A stretch of DNA of 64,000 bases from Prinsepia uniflora (GCA_032719365.1 CM064868.1:8404235-8468234), one strand, 5' to 3'. Shown: positions 22,511 to 36,149, numbered from the stretch's first letter. Notes: a model not told the origin generated them from the letters alone. Made by a program: numbers and translations.

Positions 22511-23928
22511 ACCAGATACAGCAAATCCAATCCAAAACCGTTTGAAAACAATTTCTAAATCCATATCCAAACTCGAATTCGAAATCACTATTCTGAAGCC
22601 ATTCCGGCATCCAGAACCGACATTCCGAACCCAAATCCGGAAATCCACTTTTTCAACTTTAAAACCAAATCTCGCTTTCCGAAATCCGATTCTAAAACTG
22701 AAAACCCTTGATCATCAAATCATGTCTCAAAATCCATTTATAATCATTGAAAACCAACTATCGATTGAAATCCCCAAAAGCATAGCATCAAAATCATACT
22801 GACAGCATTTCTCGAAAAACGTGCTGAAATACGCAATTTCTCGAAAAACGTGAAATTATGTAAAACAGTTATAGTATATTCAATAATCATGAAATCATAA
22901 TGAAAACCATAAAACAAGTAATTAAAAGCAGTTATGCATGCTCAGTTACAAGGAAGGAGTCCACTCACTGTTCTCGGGCACGTCACTCGCGTCCTGTACA
23001 TTCCTCGGTAGCCTCAGGGATTCCCGATCCTGTCACAAATCACCAAAACTAGTCACTAACACGTCAACTAAGTTTCTCCTAATTTTCCCCAATTTCCCCG
23101 AACGTTAAACGTACTTAAACGGAACCCTAAACCTTTGAACACTTAGAACTAACCCGAGACGTTGTCCGATTGTCCCGAAACTTGTCCCAACAGATTCTTT
23201 ACAACGATCAGACCAAAAACTATGTTGGAAGTTTCCCCAGAAACCTCCCCACGCGCCGCCCAAAGGGGCTGCGCGTGGGCTTCACGCACCTGCACAGTGA
23301 CACTGTTCATCTTCTTCTTCTATCACTAGACCGGTCTGAACCGGCGTGACCGGTTCTCCGCCTTTCTCCGCCCATTTCCGTTCCTTTCAAAGCCAGAAGC
23401 TTCGTCCCCTTCCTAGCAATCTATTCCCCTACTCAAAACACGACAACACGGCCTCTAAACCACCTCCCTCAAGCTCGAACAAAACCCGTCCAAAACCCCT
23501 GTTTCGGTTCCTGGTCAACCGTGCATCCCCTCGTCACGGCTTCGAGTTCTAAGGGTTCCTGGGGACCTACTGAGTTTATTCGAACTCACAGGACACCTCG
23601 ACTTAGCCCCAAAAGTCACGACTTTGCGTTTGAACCAAAACTACAAAACAGAGGAAACAGAGGCAAATCGAGAAATTACCTGCTCTCATACCGCCACCGT
23701 GAGCTCCGTCGTGCTCCACTGAGTCCCCAAGGCTCCTCTACGGTCACTAAACACCACCACAGCTTCAATTTGATGGTTTGATCACTTGAAGTGCACAACC
23801 ATGCACGGTGGTCCTCGGTTCTGTTTTTTCTGAGTTTTCCTCCCTTCACACACACCACTCGACTCTCAATTCCTCTCAACCCAGTCCCTGCACTCTCAGC
23901 CTCCCTCTGATCACACTCACACACTCTC

Positions 23929-26793
23929 TGTAACGACCCGTCCTGGAAAGTCGGATTAAGACAGTGATTAAGATGGGCTTAGTGAGCTTAATCGGTGGTT
24001 AGTTGGATACTTTTGGATTTTAGCGTCGAATGACGATTTTGCCCCTGGTTGGGTAAATAGTTGACTTTTAGTTCGGGCGGTCAAATGGACTTTGATCGAT
24101 GACTGTGACGTAGTTTGGGACGTCACGAATCCGTAGACAGCTGGCACGCCCGATTCCGACATCTGAGGAGGAAGTTATGATGTTCGGAAGGTTGGGGGCA
24201 TTACCGTAATTTGGGTAAAATAGGGGAAGAAGTTGACTTTTCGTACGATCGGGGTTTTGCATGTTGACCTAGGACAGTTAGGTAGATCTCGTCGTCCTGA
24301 GTTCGATGACAGGCGGCACGTATTCATCGGACCTAAGATGAGTAAGTTACGGGTCTAAAACGGTAAGGGCAAAATTGTAATTTTGGAGTCAAAGAGGGGC
24401 ATTTTGGTCTTTTGTACATGGGACTTAGTGCAGCCAGATTTGGACAAGTGTCCAGGGCAGAGAGGAGATTTTTGTGAGTGGGTTGAGAGGATTGTGACAC
24501 GTGGGGTTTGGCTAGAGGTTTCTAGGGTGCACGGTCCAATTATTTTGGTTGTGCAGCCATGTGTGTTCGAACCAGAGAGAAACAGAGAGGAAGCTTGAGA
24601 GAAAATTGGACGGTGGCCGTGGGTGTTTGTGTGTCCTAGTGAGGGAGTGAGTGACCAGAGATCGTGAGATAGATAGTGAGTAAGGTGAGGAGGCTGGGAG
24701 GGGTCGTGTTCGTGTGTGAGGAGTGTGAGAACTCACGGGGAAAACTAGAAAAACAGAGAAGAGGTGAGAGGTCGTGGTGGTGGTGTGACCGTGTGTTGGT
24801 TCAATTGGACTCGAAGGGAAGCTGGGGCGGCTCTGTGGACTCCAGGGAGTGCGGCGATGAGCACGGCGGCGATCGACAGGCAGGTAATTCTTTTCCCCGT
24901 GTATGTACTCTATTTTGCCGTGATGTTCAAACGGGAAGTCGTGCAGTCTGGGGTTGAGTCGACGGTTTTGGTGAGTGGTGTGAGGCTCAGGGAGGTCCTA
25001 GGAAGCGTTTAGGATAGCCACCGTGACGGGGGAGGACTTGGGTGGCTGGAGTGTGAAATAGGGGATGGTTCAGGTTTGGTTTCGAATTTGGGGACGATGA
25101 TGTAGGGGCTGTGTCGAGGTGTTAGAGTAAGGGGGATAGGTTGCTTAGGACTGGACGGTGAGGATGGTGAAGAGAGGAGTCGAATTGGTGGACGGATGGC
25201 GGAGAACCGGGAACGCCGGTTCAGGCTGGTCGAGCTGAGGTAGACGATGATTAACAGTGATCGTGTGCAGGCGCGTGGGGGCACGTGCGGTGGTGTTTGG
25301 GAAAACGGTCAACCGAGTTTTTGTTCTAAATGTCATAAGGAATCCATTGGAATTGGTTTCGGGTTGTTCGAATGTCGATTCGGAGTAGTTCTGCGAGGTT
25401 GACGGTTTAGGGTTCCGGTTCGATACGTTTAGGACCCGGGTATTTTTGGGGAAAAGTAGGAGAGTCTTAGTAGACGTGTTAGTAACATACTTAGGTGACT
25501 TGTGACAGGATCGGGACTTCCCGAGGAAGCTGAGGAACGTACGGGGCGCGGGTGACGTGCCGGTGACTGTGAGTGGACCCCTTCTCTAAACTCAAGCATG
25601 CATAACTGTTTTTCATACTGGTTTTATGGTTTTACATGTGATTTCATGATTGTTGAATGCGTGGTGTTGGTTTTCCATAATTGTACATTTTTCGAGAAAA
25701 TAACGTAATTGGCACGTTTGACGATAAAAGGTTGATTTCTGCTTATGATGTTATAGTTTCGGGATTTCAAATGATAAATGGTTTTCAATGATTATAAATG
25801 GATTTTGAGAGAGGATTTAATGATAAAGGTTTTTGGTTTTAGAATCGGATTTCGGTAAACGAGATTTGGTTTTAAAGTTGAAAAGTGGATTTCCGGATTT
25901 GGGTTCGGAATGACGGTTCGGGATGCCGGACGAGCATCAGACCAGTTATTTCGGATTCGAGTTTGGATATGGAAATGGAAAATGGTTTTCAAACGGTTTG
26001 ATTGGATTTGCTGGATCTGGTTATTGAGTTTAAAAACTCGGATATTGATTGACGGGGGACGGGCCGGGATTGGGTTTAAAGACCCGGATTGAGTTTAAAG
26101 ACTCGGGGAGTTTAAAGATTCGGATATATTGATATTTCCCCCGTAGGCCTGTTGAGTTTAAAGACTCGGATATTATTGAGGCCTGGATTGAGTTTAAAGA
26201 CTCGGGAGTTTAAAGACTCGGATAGATCCAGCAGTTTTGATCGGATAATGATTGGTTGAGCCTTCTGTTTTATGATACAGTTTTATGATGCTTATAATGT
26301 GAGTTCTATAACTGTTTTTATGATGATTTTACAAAGATCTTTATGATGATCGTTATGTGATTTAGAATTGTTTTCAATAACTAGGTTATGCATGTGTGAT
26401 TTCAAAACGGAGGGCCAAACCTGGTTTTATTATAAAATGGTTTTGGAAATTTTTCTTTATTTATGGTCCACTCACACTTTCTGGTTTTAAATTGCCCTCT
26501 AGTTCGTGGAGCTAGTGCGGGGTTTCGACGTCGAGGCATCGTTAGAGGCATAGAGTGACCCCGGAGAGCTTTAGATTTTCCGTTGTGCGTGTACTTTGTT
26601 TATTGATTTTCTTTCTTTTGCATTTGGTACTATGCTCTGTAAAACTTTGACTTCGGGATGTTTAAACTTTCTCCTGCGTCTGACTGTGTTTTTCGAGACT
26701 TTTCGTGAGTTTACTTTAGTTTTTGTGTCGGGGTGTCAGACGGGAGCAGGATTTACCTCGGTTTTCGGGGTGGAACTGGGGTGGGTCCTGACA
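23929..26793 (+). mobile_element. Solo LTR (family B-like) nested in another LTR
   Basis: This 2865-bp LTR starts TGTAACGACCCGTCC and ends GGTGGGTCCTGACA. The flanks CTCTC and TTCTT match at three of five positions, differing by two C/T transitions, as expected of an aged duplication. Landmarks: donor-like CAG|GTAATTC at 24894, acceptor-like TGTGACAG|G ending 25508, GTGAGTGGAC at 25569-25578, hairpin array 26025-26225, GTCCACTCAC at 26466-26475, and CCCTCTAG ending 26502. Confidence 0.85.
25569..26502 (+). other. Putative LTR leader intron / structured cassette
   Basis: The 934-nt segment opens GTGAGTGGAC and closes TTAAATTGCCCTCTAG, with the reverse-complement arm 27-36 nt before its end. 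A putative 60-nt exon (25509-25568) separates it from the upstream acceptor-like site. Structure inferred from comparison with the other LTRs. Confidence 0.4.
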
Positions 26794-27487
26794 TTCTTTG
26801 CAACCTGATCAATCTCTCCTCTTAAACTCAGTCTCTGTTTCTCTCAAGCACGGTTAACCCATTTAATTTTGCACCGTGCAACTTTGTAGAACCCACTAGA
26901 CAGTCCCCACGTGTCCAAGCCCTATGGTCCCAAACTCAAAATATCCAATAGGCCCTGTACACTTGTCCCAATCTGCTTTGCACAATTCCCAATGTGCAAA
27001 AAGACCAAAATGCCCTTATGAGTCCAAATTACGATTTTACCCTTCGCCGTTCTAGACCCGTATCTCACTCGTCCTACGTCCGATGAAGGCATGCCGCTTG
27101 TCGTTGTACTCAGGATGACGAGATCTACCTAACGGTCCTCGGTCTACGTGTAAAAACCTTGTCGTGCGAAAAGTCAACTATTGCCCCTCTTTTAACCAAA
27201 TTACGGTAATACCCCCAACCTTCCAAACATCATAACTTCCTCCTCGGATGTCGGAATAGGGTCTACCACCTGTCTACGGACTCGTGACGTCCCGAACTAC
27301 GTCACAGTCATCGATCAATGCCCAATTGACCATCCGAACTAAAAGTCAATATTTTGCCCAATCTAGGGGCAAAATAGTCATTCTACGCCGAACGTCCAAA
27401 GTAACCAACTAACCACCGATTAACTCAGCTAATCCGTCACTAATCACTTCACTAATCCCGACTTCCGGGATGGGTCGTTACAGAAAA

Positions 27488-27720
27488 TTTGAGAGATATA
27501 TGAAGCTTTGAATTTCGGGTGGTTATGGAGATTTTCTGAGGGAATATTCATGTTAACAGTACCAGCGGGTGGGGGAAAACTCAACGCTATGCCACCGGAG
27601 CGTGGAGGTGTGTGCGACATCTCATCAAGCTCTGATCAACACGCATTACTTTTCATGTTCTTGATCTTACGAACCTTATGGCGCATGTTTGGGGTCAATC
27701 GAAGTTTGTCTCGGGATAGG
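27488..27720 (+). repeat. Family C 5' LTR, second segment
   Basis: It resumes the LTR after the GAAAA duplication and matches 47310-47535 with scattered differences (CAGTACCAGCGRGTGGGGG and neighbouring phrases). It is interrupted again at 27721. Confidence 0.8.
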
Positions 27721-28748
27721 GGACAGGACCCTTCCCAATCCCCTTGTCATCGCACACCACAAGATCACGTGTCAGACAAGGAATAAAACCGTAACTCGGT
27801 AGGGGTTATCTAGAATACGCCAAGATCTGCGGTGTGCGTTGCGGCATGTTTTGTCAGCATCTCTGCTACAGCCCGCATCTGCAATCAACCTGAAAGGTGC
27901 CAAAAACAACAAAAGGTGTGATTGGACAAAAATAAGCATTTATTAAAACCATTTTTTGAAATATACTGTTCACCCACCGTTTTATAAAGAATGCATGTAT
28001 ATCACTTTAAAACTATTGCTTTTCAAATAAAACGGTAGCATATGAAAACCTATAAAATCAAAGGCTTTCTTTTCAAAACCAACATATGTGAAAACATCTG
28101 GACACAATCAATCAATCAAAAACCTTGGGACCCATTCTTATATCGAACGTGTGGGATCTCAGCCTATCACCATCAGCCACGTTATCCAATCCCAGCAACG
28201 CGTGCCCATAAGATCAAGGACCGCTCTGATCCGAGCATGTCGCCGTGAACACATCACCGGCCGACAATCTCCAGATCATCATGAACATATTAACGATCGA
28301 TCTCATATAACATCCACACCCCTGAGTCGAGCCTCCCTCGGCTGTTCGACAGTAGGCGCATCGTGACATCTCCGTACCTCGGAGGTGAGCGTTATCTCCA
28401 GTGTAACGACCCAAACTTTTATAATTATTATTTTATTGTAAAATGACCATTTTGTCCCTAAGGGGAGGAAAAAGTTGACTTTTGAGCTAGGAACTATTTT
28501 GGACTTTGAACCATGACCGTGACGTAGATCGGGACGCCATGAGTCCTTAGACATGTGACACGTCGAAATCAGACTTCGTACGGGAAAGTTATGGTCTCGG
28601 AAGCGAAAAATGGCTAAATCGCACCTCAAAAACCATGTTAATTAATTAATATCTGGATTAGTTGGAAAGTGGTTAAGGGACACTTGGATGAGTGACAAGT
28701 GTCACTCATCCGTTAGCTAGGGTTCAGATTAGGGTTCATTAATTGGTC

Positions 28749-28759
28749 CATATATATTC
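28749..28759 (+). promoter_or_regulatory. TATA-like box of the 28402 LTR
   Basis: CATATATATTC lies about 350 bp into the LTR and is followed about 20-30 bp on by CCTCACATTTCTCC, a pyrimidine-rich start-site-like context. This would put the U3/R border near 28780. Assigned by motif only. Confidence 0.4.
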
Positions 28760-28855
28760 TAAACCTCACATTTCTCCTCACCCCATTTGTCCATTTTAAT
28801 TATTTCAAACACAAACAAACCTTCCCCACCTGTGTTAACTGAAATAACCCCCTGC

Positions 28856-30345
28856 TTTAACGACCCATCCCGGGAATTAGGGTTAAGACCGTGCTTACAA
28901 TGAGATTAGTGAGCTTAATTGGTAGTTAGTCAGTTACGATAGGTTCGGTAGCGTAGAATGACGATTTCACCCCTAGGTTGGGTAAAATGTTGACTTTGAG
29001 TTCGGGCGGTCAAATGGACATTGACCGATGACCGTGACGTAGTTCGGGACATCACGAATCCATAGACAGGTGGTACGCCCGATTCCGACATCCGAGGAGG
29101 AAGTTATGATGTTCGGAAGGTTGAGGGCATTGCCATAATTTGGGTAAACTAGGGGGAATAGTTGACTTTTCGTACGATCGGGTTTTGACACGTTGACCTA
29201 GGACCGTTAGGTAGATCTCGTCGTCCTGAGTTCGATGACAGGTGGCACGTGTTCATCGGAGTTAGGATGTGTGAGTTATGGGTCTAGAAAGGTAGTGGCA
29301 CAATCGTAATTTTGGTTCAAAAGAATGGCATTTTGGTCTTTTGCACATTGGAATTGTGCAATTGGATTGGGACACCTGGACTAGCTGGATTGGGATTTTT
29401 GTGAGAAGGCTGAGGGGATGGTGACACGTGCTAGGGGTCTAGTGGCTTCTAGGATCTCTCACGGGTCCAAATAATTGGGGGGCTGTTAATCGTGCCTTTG
29501 AGAGAAACAGAGTGAGGCTGAGAGGGAATCGAGCAGGTGAAGGTGGTGTGGGGTGTTTGTGTGACTTGTTGAGTGTGTGAGAGTTTAAGTGAGAGCTGCT
29601 GAGTGGAGGTGAGTGAGAAGTTGTGAGGGAATCGGTGTGTGTGAGGTGTGAGTTACAGAAAACAGAGAGAATATAGAAGAGTTGGGTGGTGGTGTAGCCG
29701 TGTGTTGGTTCAATTGGACTCGAGAGGAGGCTGGGACGGCCCTGAGGACTTCAGGGACTACGGTGGCGAGCACGGCGACCATCGACAGCATGTAATTTCT
29801 CACCCCGTTAGATTACTCTATTTTTCCGTGAATTTCAGACGGGAAGTCGTGGGTTTTGAGTGTGAGTCGAGAGATTTGGTGAGTTGGGTGAGTTTCAGTA
29901 GGTTCCTAGGAGTGGTTTAGTGTGGTTGCCGTGAAGGGGGAGTGGCTGGTTGGCCGGGAAGAAGAACAGGGGACTGATCGGGTTTTATTTCGAGTTAGGG
30001 ACGTTGATCTAGGGGCTGTGTCGAGGTGTTAGAATAAGGGGAATGGGTTGCTTAGGACTGGACGGTGAGGATGGTGAAGAGAGGAGTCGAATTGGTGGAC
30101 GGACGGCAGAGAACTGGGAACGCCGATTCAGACCGGTTCACACGAGGTAGACGACGGTGAATAGTACCCTGTGTGCAGGCGCGTGAGGCCCACGCGCAGC
30201 CACGTTGGGCGGCGCGTGGAGGCACGTGCGGTGGTTTCTGAGGAAGGTGTCAATTGAGTTTTTGTTCTAAATGTTATAACGAATCCATTGGAATAGGTTT
30301 CGAGTTGATTGGATGTCGTTTGAGGTTAGTCCCGCGAGGTTGAAG
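28856..30345 (+). mobile_element. LTR fragment, 3' truncated
   Basis: It starts TTTAACGACCCATCCCG (a mutated TGTAACGACCC) and follows the 23929-type LTR for about 1.49 kb, stopping near the CGCGAGGTTGA phrase. About 1.4 kb of the LTR 3' part is missing. CCTGC flanks both sides (28851-28855 and 30346-30350). Confidence 0.75.
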
Positions 30346-30869
30346 CCTGCCTTAACCGAGAACCACCACAACCCGACCACCAGACCATGTCGTCCACCGT
30401 GACTGGCTAAGAGGAAATAACTGAGAGACTGACCGGGGGAGGAAGGCGACGACTCTGAGGGGCTGAGCTGCGATGGAGCTACGATAGAGGGTAAGTTTCT
30501 GGAAACCCAAAACTGTTTTTTTGAACCCAGAAATGGAGCTTATGTTTCCCACGCCCGTTTAATGCTTCTATTGCTCCTAACAACTTCTAGGGACTGAGAC
30601 GAGCTTATAAGATCTGGTTTCGAGGCCGGTAGTGACCGGAGTTGCAAGATGACGGCGACAGAAAAATAGACTTACTGTTCATCTAGGTAAACCTTCAGAT
30701 CTAGCCCGTATTTGATGTTTTTGAATAGTTAGAACTATAGAGGAGAGTGAGACGAGCATTTAGTGATAAATTAGGACTAAAATGGTTGAGAAACGAAGGT
30801 TTGGCAGCCGGGTCAAGTAGCGGGTCTGGGGCGACCCGGTTGTATACATTCGGGTCTAGCATCTAGAGG

Positions 30870-31190
30870 TAGGGGATGATGACGTCAGCACGTCATCATG
30901 TCAGACATGTCAGGTGACGTCGACCAACTAGCTGTCGACATGTGTCACATGTCAGTGCACAGTTAGCATTGACATGTCAGTGACGTGGCCCAATCAAGGG
31001 CTCCCACGTGTCAATGACATGTTAGTGACGTGGTCCATTGCCGTGCTGACACGTGGCACTGATAAGACTATGACGTGGATCAATTATATGTTGACATGTG
31101 GCACCTGTCAGAGTCTGACATGTCAGACCTGAGAGCTGTCAGATGAAGTCAGCGATGACGTCATTAGGGTACTATTCCAGCGTTGACCAT
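30870..31190 (+). repeat. ACGT-core motif array in LTR
   Basis: A dense, degenerate array of TGACGTGG, CACGTGTC, GACATGTC and TGACGTCA. Phrases such as GTCAGTGACGTGGCCCAAT and GTTAGTGACGTGGTCCATT recur every about 40-60 bp. ACGT cores are bZIP/bHLH-type binding motifs. They are downstream of the TATA-like box, so an internal enhancer or a mere satellite are both possible. Confidence 0.5.
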
Positions 31191-31502
31191 CGCGTTGACC
31201 GACGTATGAGAGCGCATGTGAACAATGTTTTTGGTGGGACCACTACCATTCCTAAGGTTTAGACGATCCGGATCCAATGGCGATGGTTTCGGGTCAATCA
31301 GAGATCGTTAAGTTGGTCAAAGTAGGGTTTATTTCCTTGGGAAGTGTGTTCGGGCAACTTTCCCAAGCCAGTTTCAGTCTAGGGTTTCATGGTTGAATAG
31401 TAGGGACTTGTAGTGACCTTTACGTGTACTTTGGACATGATAGGAATCGTACATTAGCACCAGGGTAGGGTTATACGCTCGGATTTGCAACGGAATCGTA
31501 CT

Positions 31503-32197
31503 GTGAGTGGGCTTTTGATTTTGTATAACACTTGCATGCATAAATTTTTTGAGTATTATATTATATGATCAAATTGATATTCGAAATTCCATGAATTATG
31601 ATTCTTGCACGTATTACGAGGTTTTGGGCATGAGACCCGTCTGGTTGTTTATACACTGTTATGAGACTCGGTTACATATATTGATGGTTCTTTCAGTTCT
31701 GCACTGTATAGACTTACCCTAGTGATACTGTCTCCTCCGGATAGTGGTAACCCGGAGTGGTCACAGCGCATTTCCTACGAGGGGTCATTCTACGGAGAGA
31801 CCGGACCGTATAGTGACTTAGGAGCAGGATTATATATATTAGACGACTATGACGTCCAACATCTGGGATGCCATACGCAGACTGGGTTCGAGATTTGGAC
31901 TCGGGATTGAGACCTTGAGCGGCACGCGTAGCCTTGGGATTGTGACCTTATTAGGCTTCTGGGACGTCAGACATCTGGGATGTCAGGGATGGGGATGTAT
32001 AGTGCAGTACTGAGGCTATGATTATGATTATATTATTCTGCTTATGCTTATATGATATGATATTATGCTTTTTGTTACTGATGCATGCATGATTGGAAAA
32101 CGGAGGGGTAAAACTATATGTTTCGATATGATGAACTGTTTTATAAAACTTTTGAGTTTCGGCCCACTCACCCTTATTGTTTTACTGGCCCCTCTAG
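31503..32197 (+). other. Putative LTR leader intron, covaried arms
   Basis: This 695-nt segment opens GTGAGTGGGC and ends TTTACTGGCCCCTCTAG. The mate near its 3' end is GCCCACTCAC, still a perfect 10-bp reverse complement although one base pair differs from the other families. It contains a GACATCTGGGATGTC hairpin near 31968. Confidence 0.4.
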
Positions 32198-33499
32198 GCC
32201 GTGCTACTGAGGTGAACGAGGACCCCGAGGCTGAGGCATAGGTTTACGTTGCGCAAATGAACCCCACTTCTGGGTAGGTTGGCACGTAGAGTATCTTAGA
32301 GTCGTGCTCAATAACCCACATTTGGAAACTATCCCTCATCTGACACTATTTGTATTCGAATTTTATGTATGAATTTATTATGGATATTTATGCATTTGAA
32401 TTTATTAAGGATAAGATCAGCATGTTATAATTGGGTGTCAGACAAGAGCAGGGCACGTCCCTGTGCGGTCCCAGGGGGATCGGGACGGGTCCTGTCATCC
32501 AGGGTCACTCCGGGGAAACATATTCGCAACAGGTGGCCCTCTCATAATCACGGAGAATGGTCATAATAAAACAGTGGAAACACATTTTCGAAACTGTTTG
32601 TTTCTCACATCAAAACAGTTATTTCGCATAGGGTCTCAACCCAAAATCAGTTTCCAAAAATCTCATAAAATCAGTGTCCAGTTCCCATTTCACAATAGAG
32701 CCCTTGGCCCGAAACATGGTTTTCAATACACATGGACTCACTCCCGGAGTCCAATATCTTTCCAATAGGATCACAAGCCCGATATATCATTTTCAAATCT
32801 GAAAGCTATTTATTATTCAAATCACTGTTCAATTTCTCGTTTAACCATACTCGGAGTCAAACCTTAAACCAACTGGGTCTTAAACCTGAAATATCGATTT
32901 CACGCATCTCCGTGAAATCATTCAAAACCTCTAACAAAATTCTCAATTTCACGCATCTCCGTGAAATCATTCAAAACTTATAAATTCAAACTGGGTCTTA
33001 AGCCCGAAGATACGATTTCACGCATCTCCGTGAAATCTATCCTGACCCGACAGTTCAAATCCACAAAGCATTTCATTTTCAAATCATGATCAAATCGACA
33101 TAATATGCACACCAGGCATTTCAAATCATAATCATATAACAATCAAAACATATATGCATGCATCATTTTATAAACCTAAGTCCACTCACATATTGTCTGT
33201 GATGTACGCTCCGAAAATTACGCCGTAAGCCACTCCAGGCCTAATCTGAAATCTCCGGGACATCTAGACCTATCCAAATCACATCCAAAGGTTACTATCC
33301 ATAAATACAAGTCCTAATCATAAACCCTTAAAACTTCCGAAACAGTCAACGTGTCCCGAACATGCTTTCTGAGGCTAAAAACCTCCAATTGACCCATCAA
33401 ACGACCTCTTATCGACTTGAAACCACTACCATTGGATTCAGATCATCGAAACCTTTTGAACATGATCGGTTTCACCTCAGAATTTATGCCCACACAAAC

Positions 33500-33840
33500 T
33501 CACGGGCCAATCAAAGTCCATAAGCGCTGGTCAACGACGGTCAACGCTAACGTCATGCAGATAGGTGTCTGATTGGTGGCACGGGTCACCCTCTTACACT
33601 ACCACGTCACTTGATGACATCATCACTGACACGTGTCACTAACACGACAGCTCTGACAACCTGACACCCTGCCATGTGGCACCACCCGATTGGTCCATGT
33701 GGTCTGACATGCTGACGTGGACTTAACATGTCAGCTGTTAACTGGGCCTGACAGCCTGCCACGTGGTACCACCTGATTTTCTACGTGGATTGATAGGTCT
33801 GACAAGGTGATGTCGTGGACTGCCACGTCATCGTCATCAA
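33500..33840 (-). repeat. ACGT-core motif array in LTR (reverse orientation)
   Basis: Repeated CCACGTGG, CCATGTGGCACC, CTGACGTGGAC and CACGTCATCGTC elements are spaced 30-60 bp apart. The sequence resembles 30870-31190 and 45955-46190. It lies in the family A-like LTR 27721-43533. Confidence 0.5.
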
Positions 33841-36149
33841 CCGCTAGCTGGGTCGACCCGTTTCTCTATAATGGGTCGATTTGACCTGCTACCCAAACCG
33901 ATCTTATCTTCTTCATTTCTTGATCATTTTCACAATTCTTCTTCCTACATACTCGCCTATAACCCAGAAATTGATCTATGGCCTCAAAATAAAGAGAAAA
34001 GCCCTAGAAATTACGTGTCAAATCCAAACCTTTACGACCAATTTTTCAGCCTCCATCCAGGGAGGTTCTACTGTCCTTTCTCATCCTTTTTGACCCTACA
34101 GGCTCGTAAGATCTCAAAACACACAACCATTGCATCAGAAGGGCCCCCAAACGTCTAAAACCAAAAATCAAAATCCAATGGTTTCAGGTTTATCTTTTTG
34201 CACAGTTTTCTTGTAACGACCCGTCCCGAATTCCGGGATTAGATTAGTCATTAATCTTGATTAGTGAGGTTGAACGGTGGTTAGTAGGGCGGAATCGGAC
34301 AAATTGTGCGAAATGACCGTTTTGCCCCTGGTCGTGGGCAAAATGTTGACTTTGTGTTCGGGTGGTCAAATGGACTTTGACCGATGACCGTGACGTAGTT
34401 CGGGACGTCACGAGTTCATAGACAGGTGGCACGTTCGATTCCGACATTCGTAGAGAAAGTTATGGTGTTCGGAAGTTGAGGGGTATTTTGGTAATTTGAC
34501 TTAATAGGGGTCAAAGACCGTTACGTAGGTTTCGTCGATACGAATCCAACGACAGGCGGCATGCCGAAATCGGAGATTCGACGACGAAGTTATGGTCAAG
34601 GACGTGAAACGCGATTAACCGAGACTCGGAATAAAATAATAATATAATAATAAAATCTGATTATCCTAATCCCAAACCAATCTGGACCCTTGATGTATGA
34701 CACATGTCATCATCCCCTTCAATCCTTAAATCAGGGATCTATGTTGGCCATTTAGTTAATTAATTAATTAATCTCCTTAAATCCTCACCCTCCATCCTAT
34801 ACCCAGATTAGATCCTAGCCGTTGATTTCATTTTCTTATTTTGTTCTTAAACCATCAGACTCACATTCATTCTCATTTTTCTCTCAAACCCGTGCACCCT
34901 CACCCTTCGAACAATCACACCAGACCACATCTCAACCTCAACCCACGCATCAGACACCTCCAGACAGACCCCAGCCACCTCCAGACGACGACCACCACCA
35001 CCACGGCCGCCCTGCACGGCCGGAGACTCCCCAGACCCGAGAGGAACCCGAACAGCCCAAAACCATCCAACCGTCCAAACCTTGACATCTGGACTCGAAC
35101 CAACGTAGGGATAGGACCACTGGAACCTTAGGACGACTCAGACCACGACTGGGCAGCCCACGGCGGCGACACGGCGGCGGTAAGTCCAGAAACCCGTGAA
35201 GACCCGATTTACTTCCCTGCCTTGAAACGTCCGTTTTTGACGTTATGAATGTTTGTTTGTTTTTGAGACATGTCCTAGGAACCTAGACGACCATTTTGGA
35301 CCATGAACCACGGCCGGAATCTCGACGAGTCGCCGGAGAGGATGACCTGAGTTCTCAGCCGTTTTTCCTGTCAGATTTCAGGTAGTTAAATCAACCTAAA
35401 AATGAGTTTGGATGTCACAGAACCGTAGAGGAGATTATGACGAGTCCATAGGATCAAACCGCATCAAAAATGGTGGTCTGGAACTCGATCTGTGATCGGG
35501 TCAAGCCACGGGTCGACGGCGACCCGGTTACAGACCCGGTTTCAGAACCCGGTTACTGTAGCATGACGTCATCATTGTTGACCTGAATGTTGACCTGGCG
35601 CGTGGGGGCGCGTGAAGGGTATTTTGGGGAAACTTCCAACATGACTTTTAATCTATTCGATGTAACGGAAATTTTGGAATTGGTTTCGTGTCGATCGGAC
35701 ACCGTCTCGATAGTGTTCGGGATGTCCGAAGGTTTTAAATTAAGTTTAAAAATAAGTAAAAATTCGGGAAAATTACGGGACTTTGATAGGATGTTAATAA
35801 TGAGGTTAGTGACCCTCTAATGTGATTTGGACAGGATTGGGAGTCCCGGTGATAGTGGTGTGGCCCGGGAGGGCCGGTGGCACGCGTATCGAGGCACACG
35901 GTTAAAACGGTATGTGAGTGGACTTTGGTTTTATAAATCCTATGCATGCTTAAATGTGTTATATGGTTTATATACATGATTTCTATGATGGTATTTGTGA
36001 GTATTGATTTTGGGTGTGTTGCACGTATTTCGAGGTGTTTTCCGTATTTCACGTGTATCGGGATTAACGGTTTATTTGTGGTTTTGCGTGCTTGTGGTTA
36101 AATAAATAATATGATAAAACGGTTTTTATATTGGAAAGATGAATTCGGG

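Larger units (their letters stand above)
21802..27482 (-). mobile_element. Solo LTR (family B-like), itself interrupted
   Basis: It begins TGACAGGACCCACCCCG and ends GGGTCGTTACA, flanked by GAAAA (21797-21801 and 27483-27487). Without the nested LTR at 23929-26793 it is about 2.81 kb. It carries the pair GTGAGTGGAC (22131-22140) and GTCCACTCAC (22959-22968) and a TTTAAA hairpin array between them. Confidence 0.92.
28402..32497 (+). mobile_element. Solo LTR with TATA box, nested
   Basis: It starts TGTAACGACCCAAAC and ends GGGACGGGTCCTGTCA, flanked by TCCAG (28397-28401 and 32498-32502). A TATA-like CATATATATTC near 28749-28759 is followed by a pyrimidine-rich leader. Later landmarks are AGAGG|GTAAGTTT at 30491, an ACGT array (30870-31190), GTGAGTGGGC at 31503-31512, GCCCACTCAC at 32162-32171, and CCCCTCTAG ending at 32197. 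The last 300 bp match other LTR ends. A truncated LTR interrupts it at 28856-30345. Confidence 0.88.

Noticed and set aside
34244..34447. Recurring ORF beginning MSESNVPPVYE / MSESDVPPVYE on the antisense strand of several LTRs
   Set aside because: It falls in the conserved LTR start block and recurs because the nucleotides are conserved. Its reading frame and ends differ between copies, and it shows no domain.
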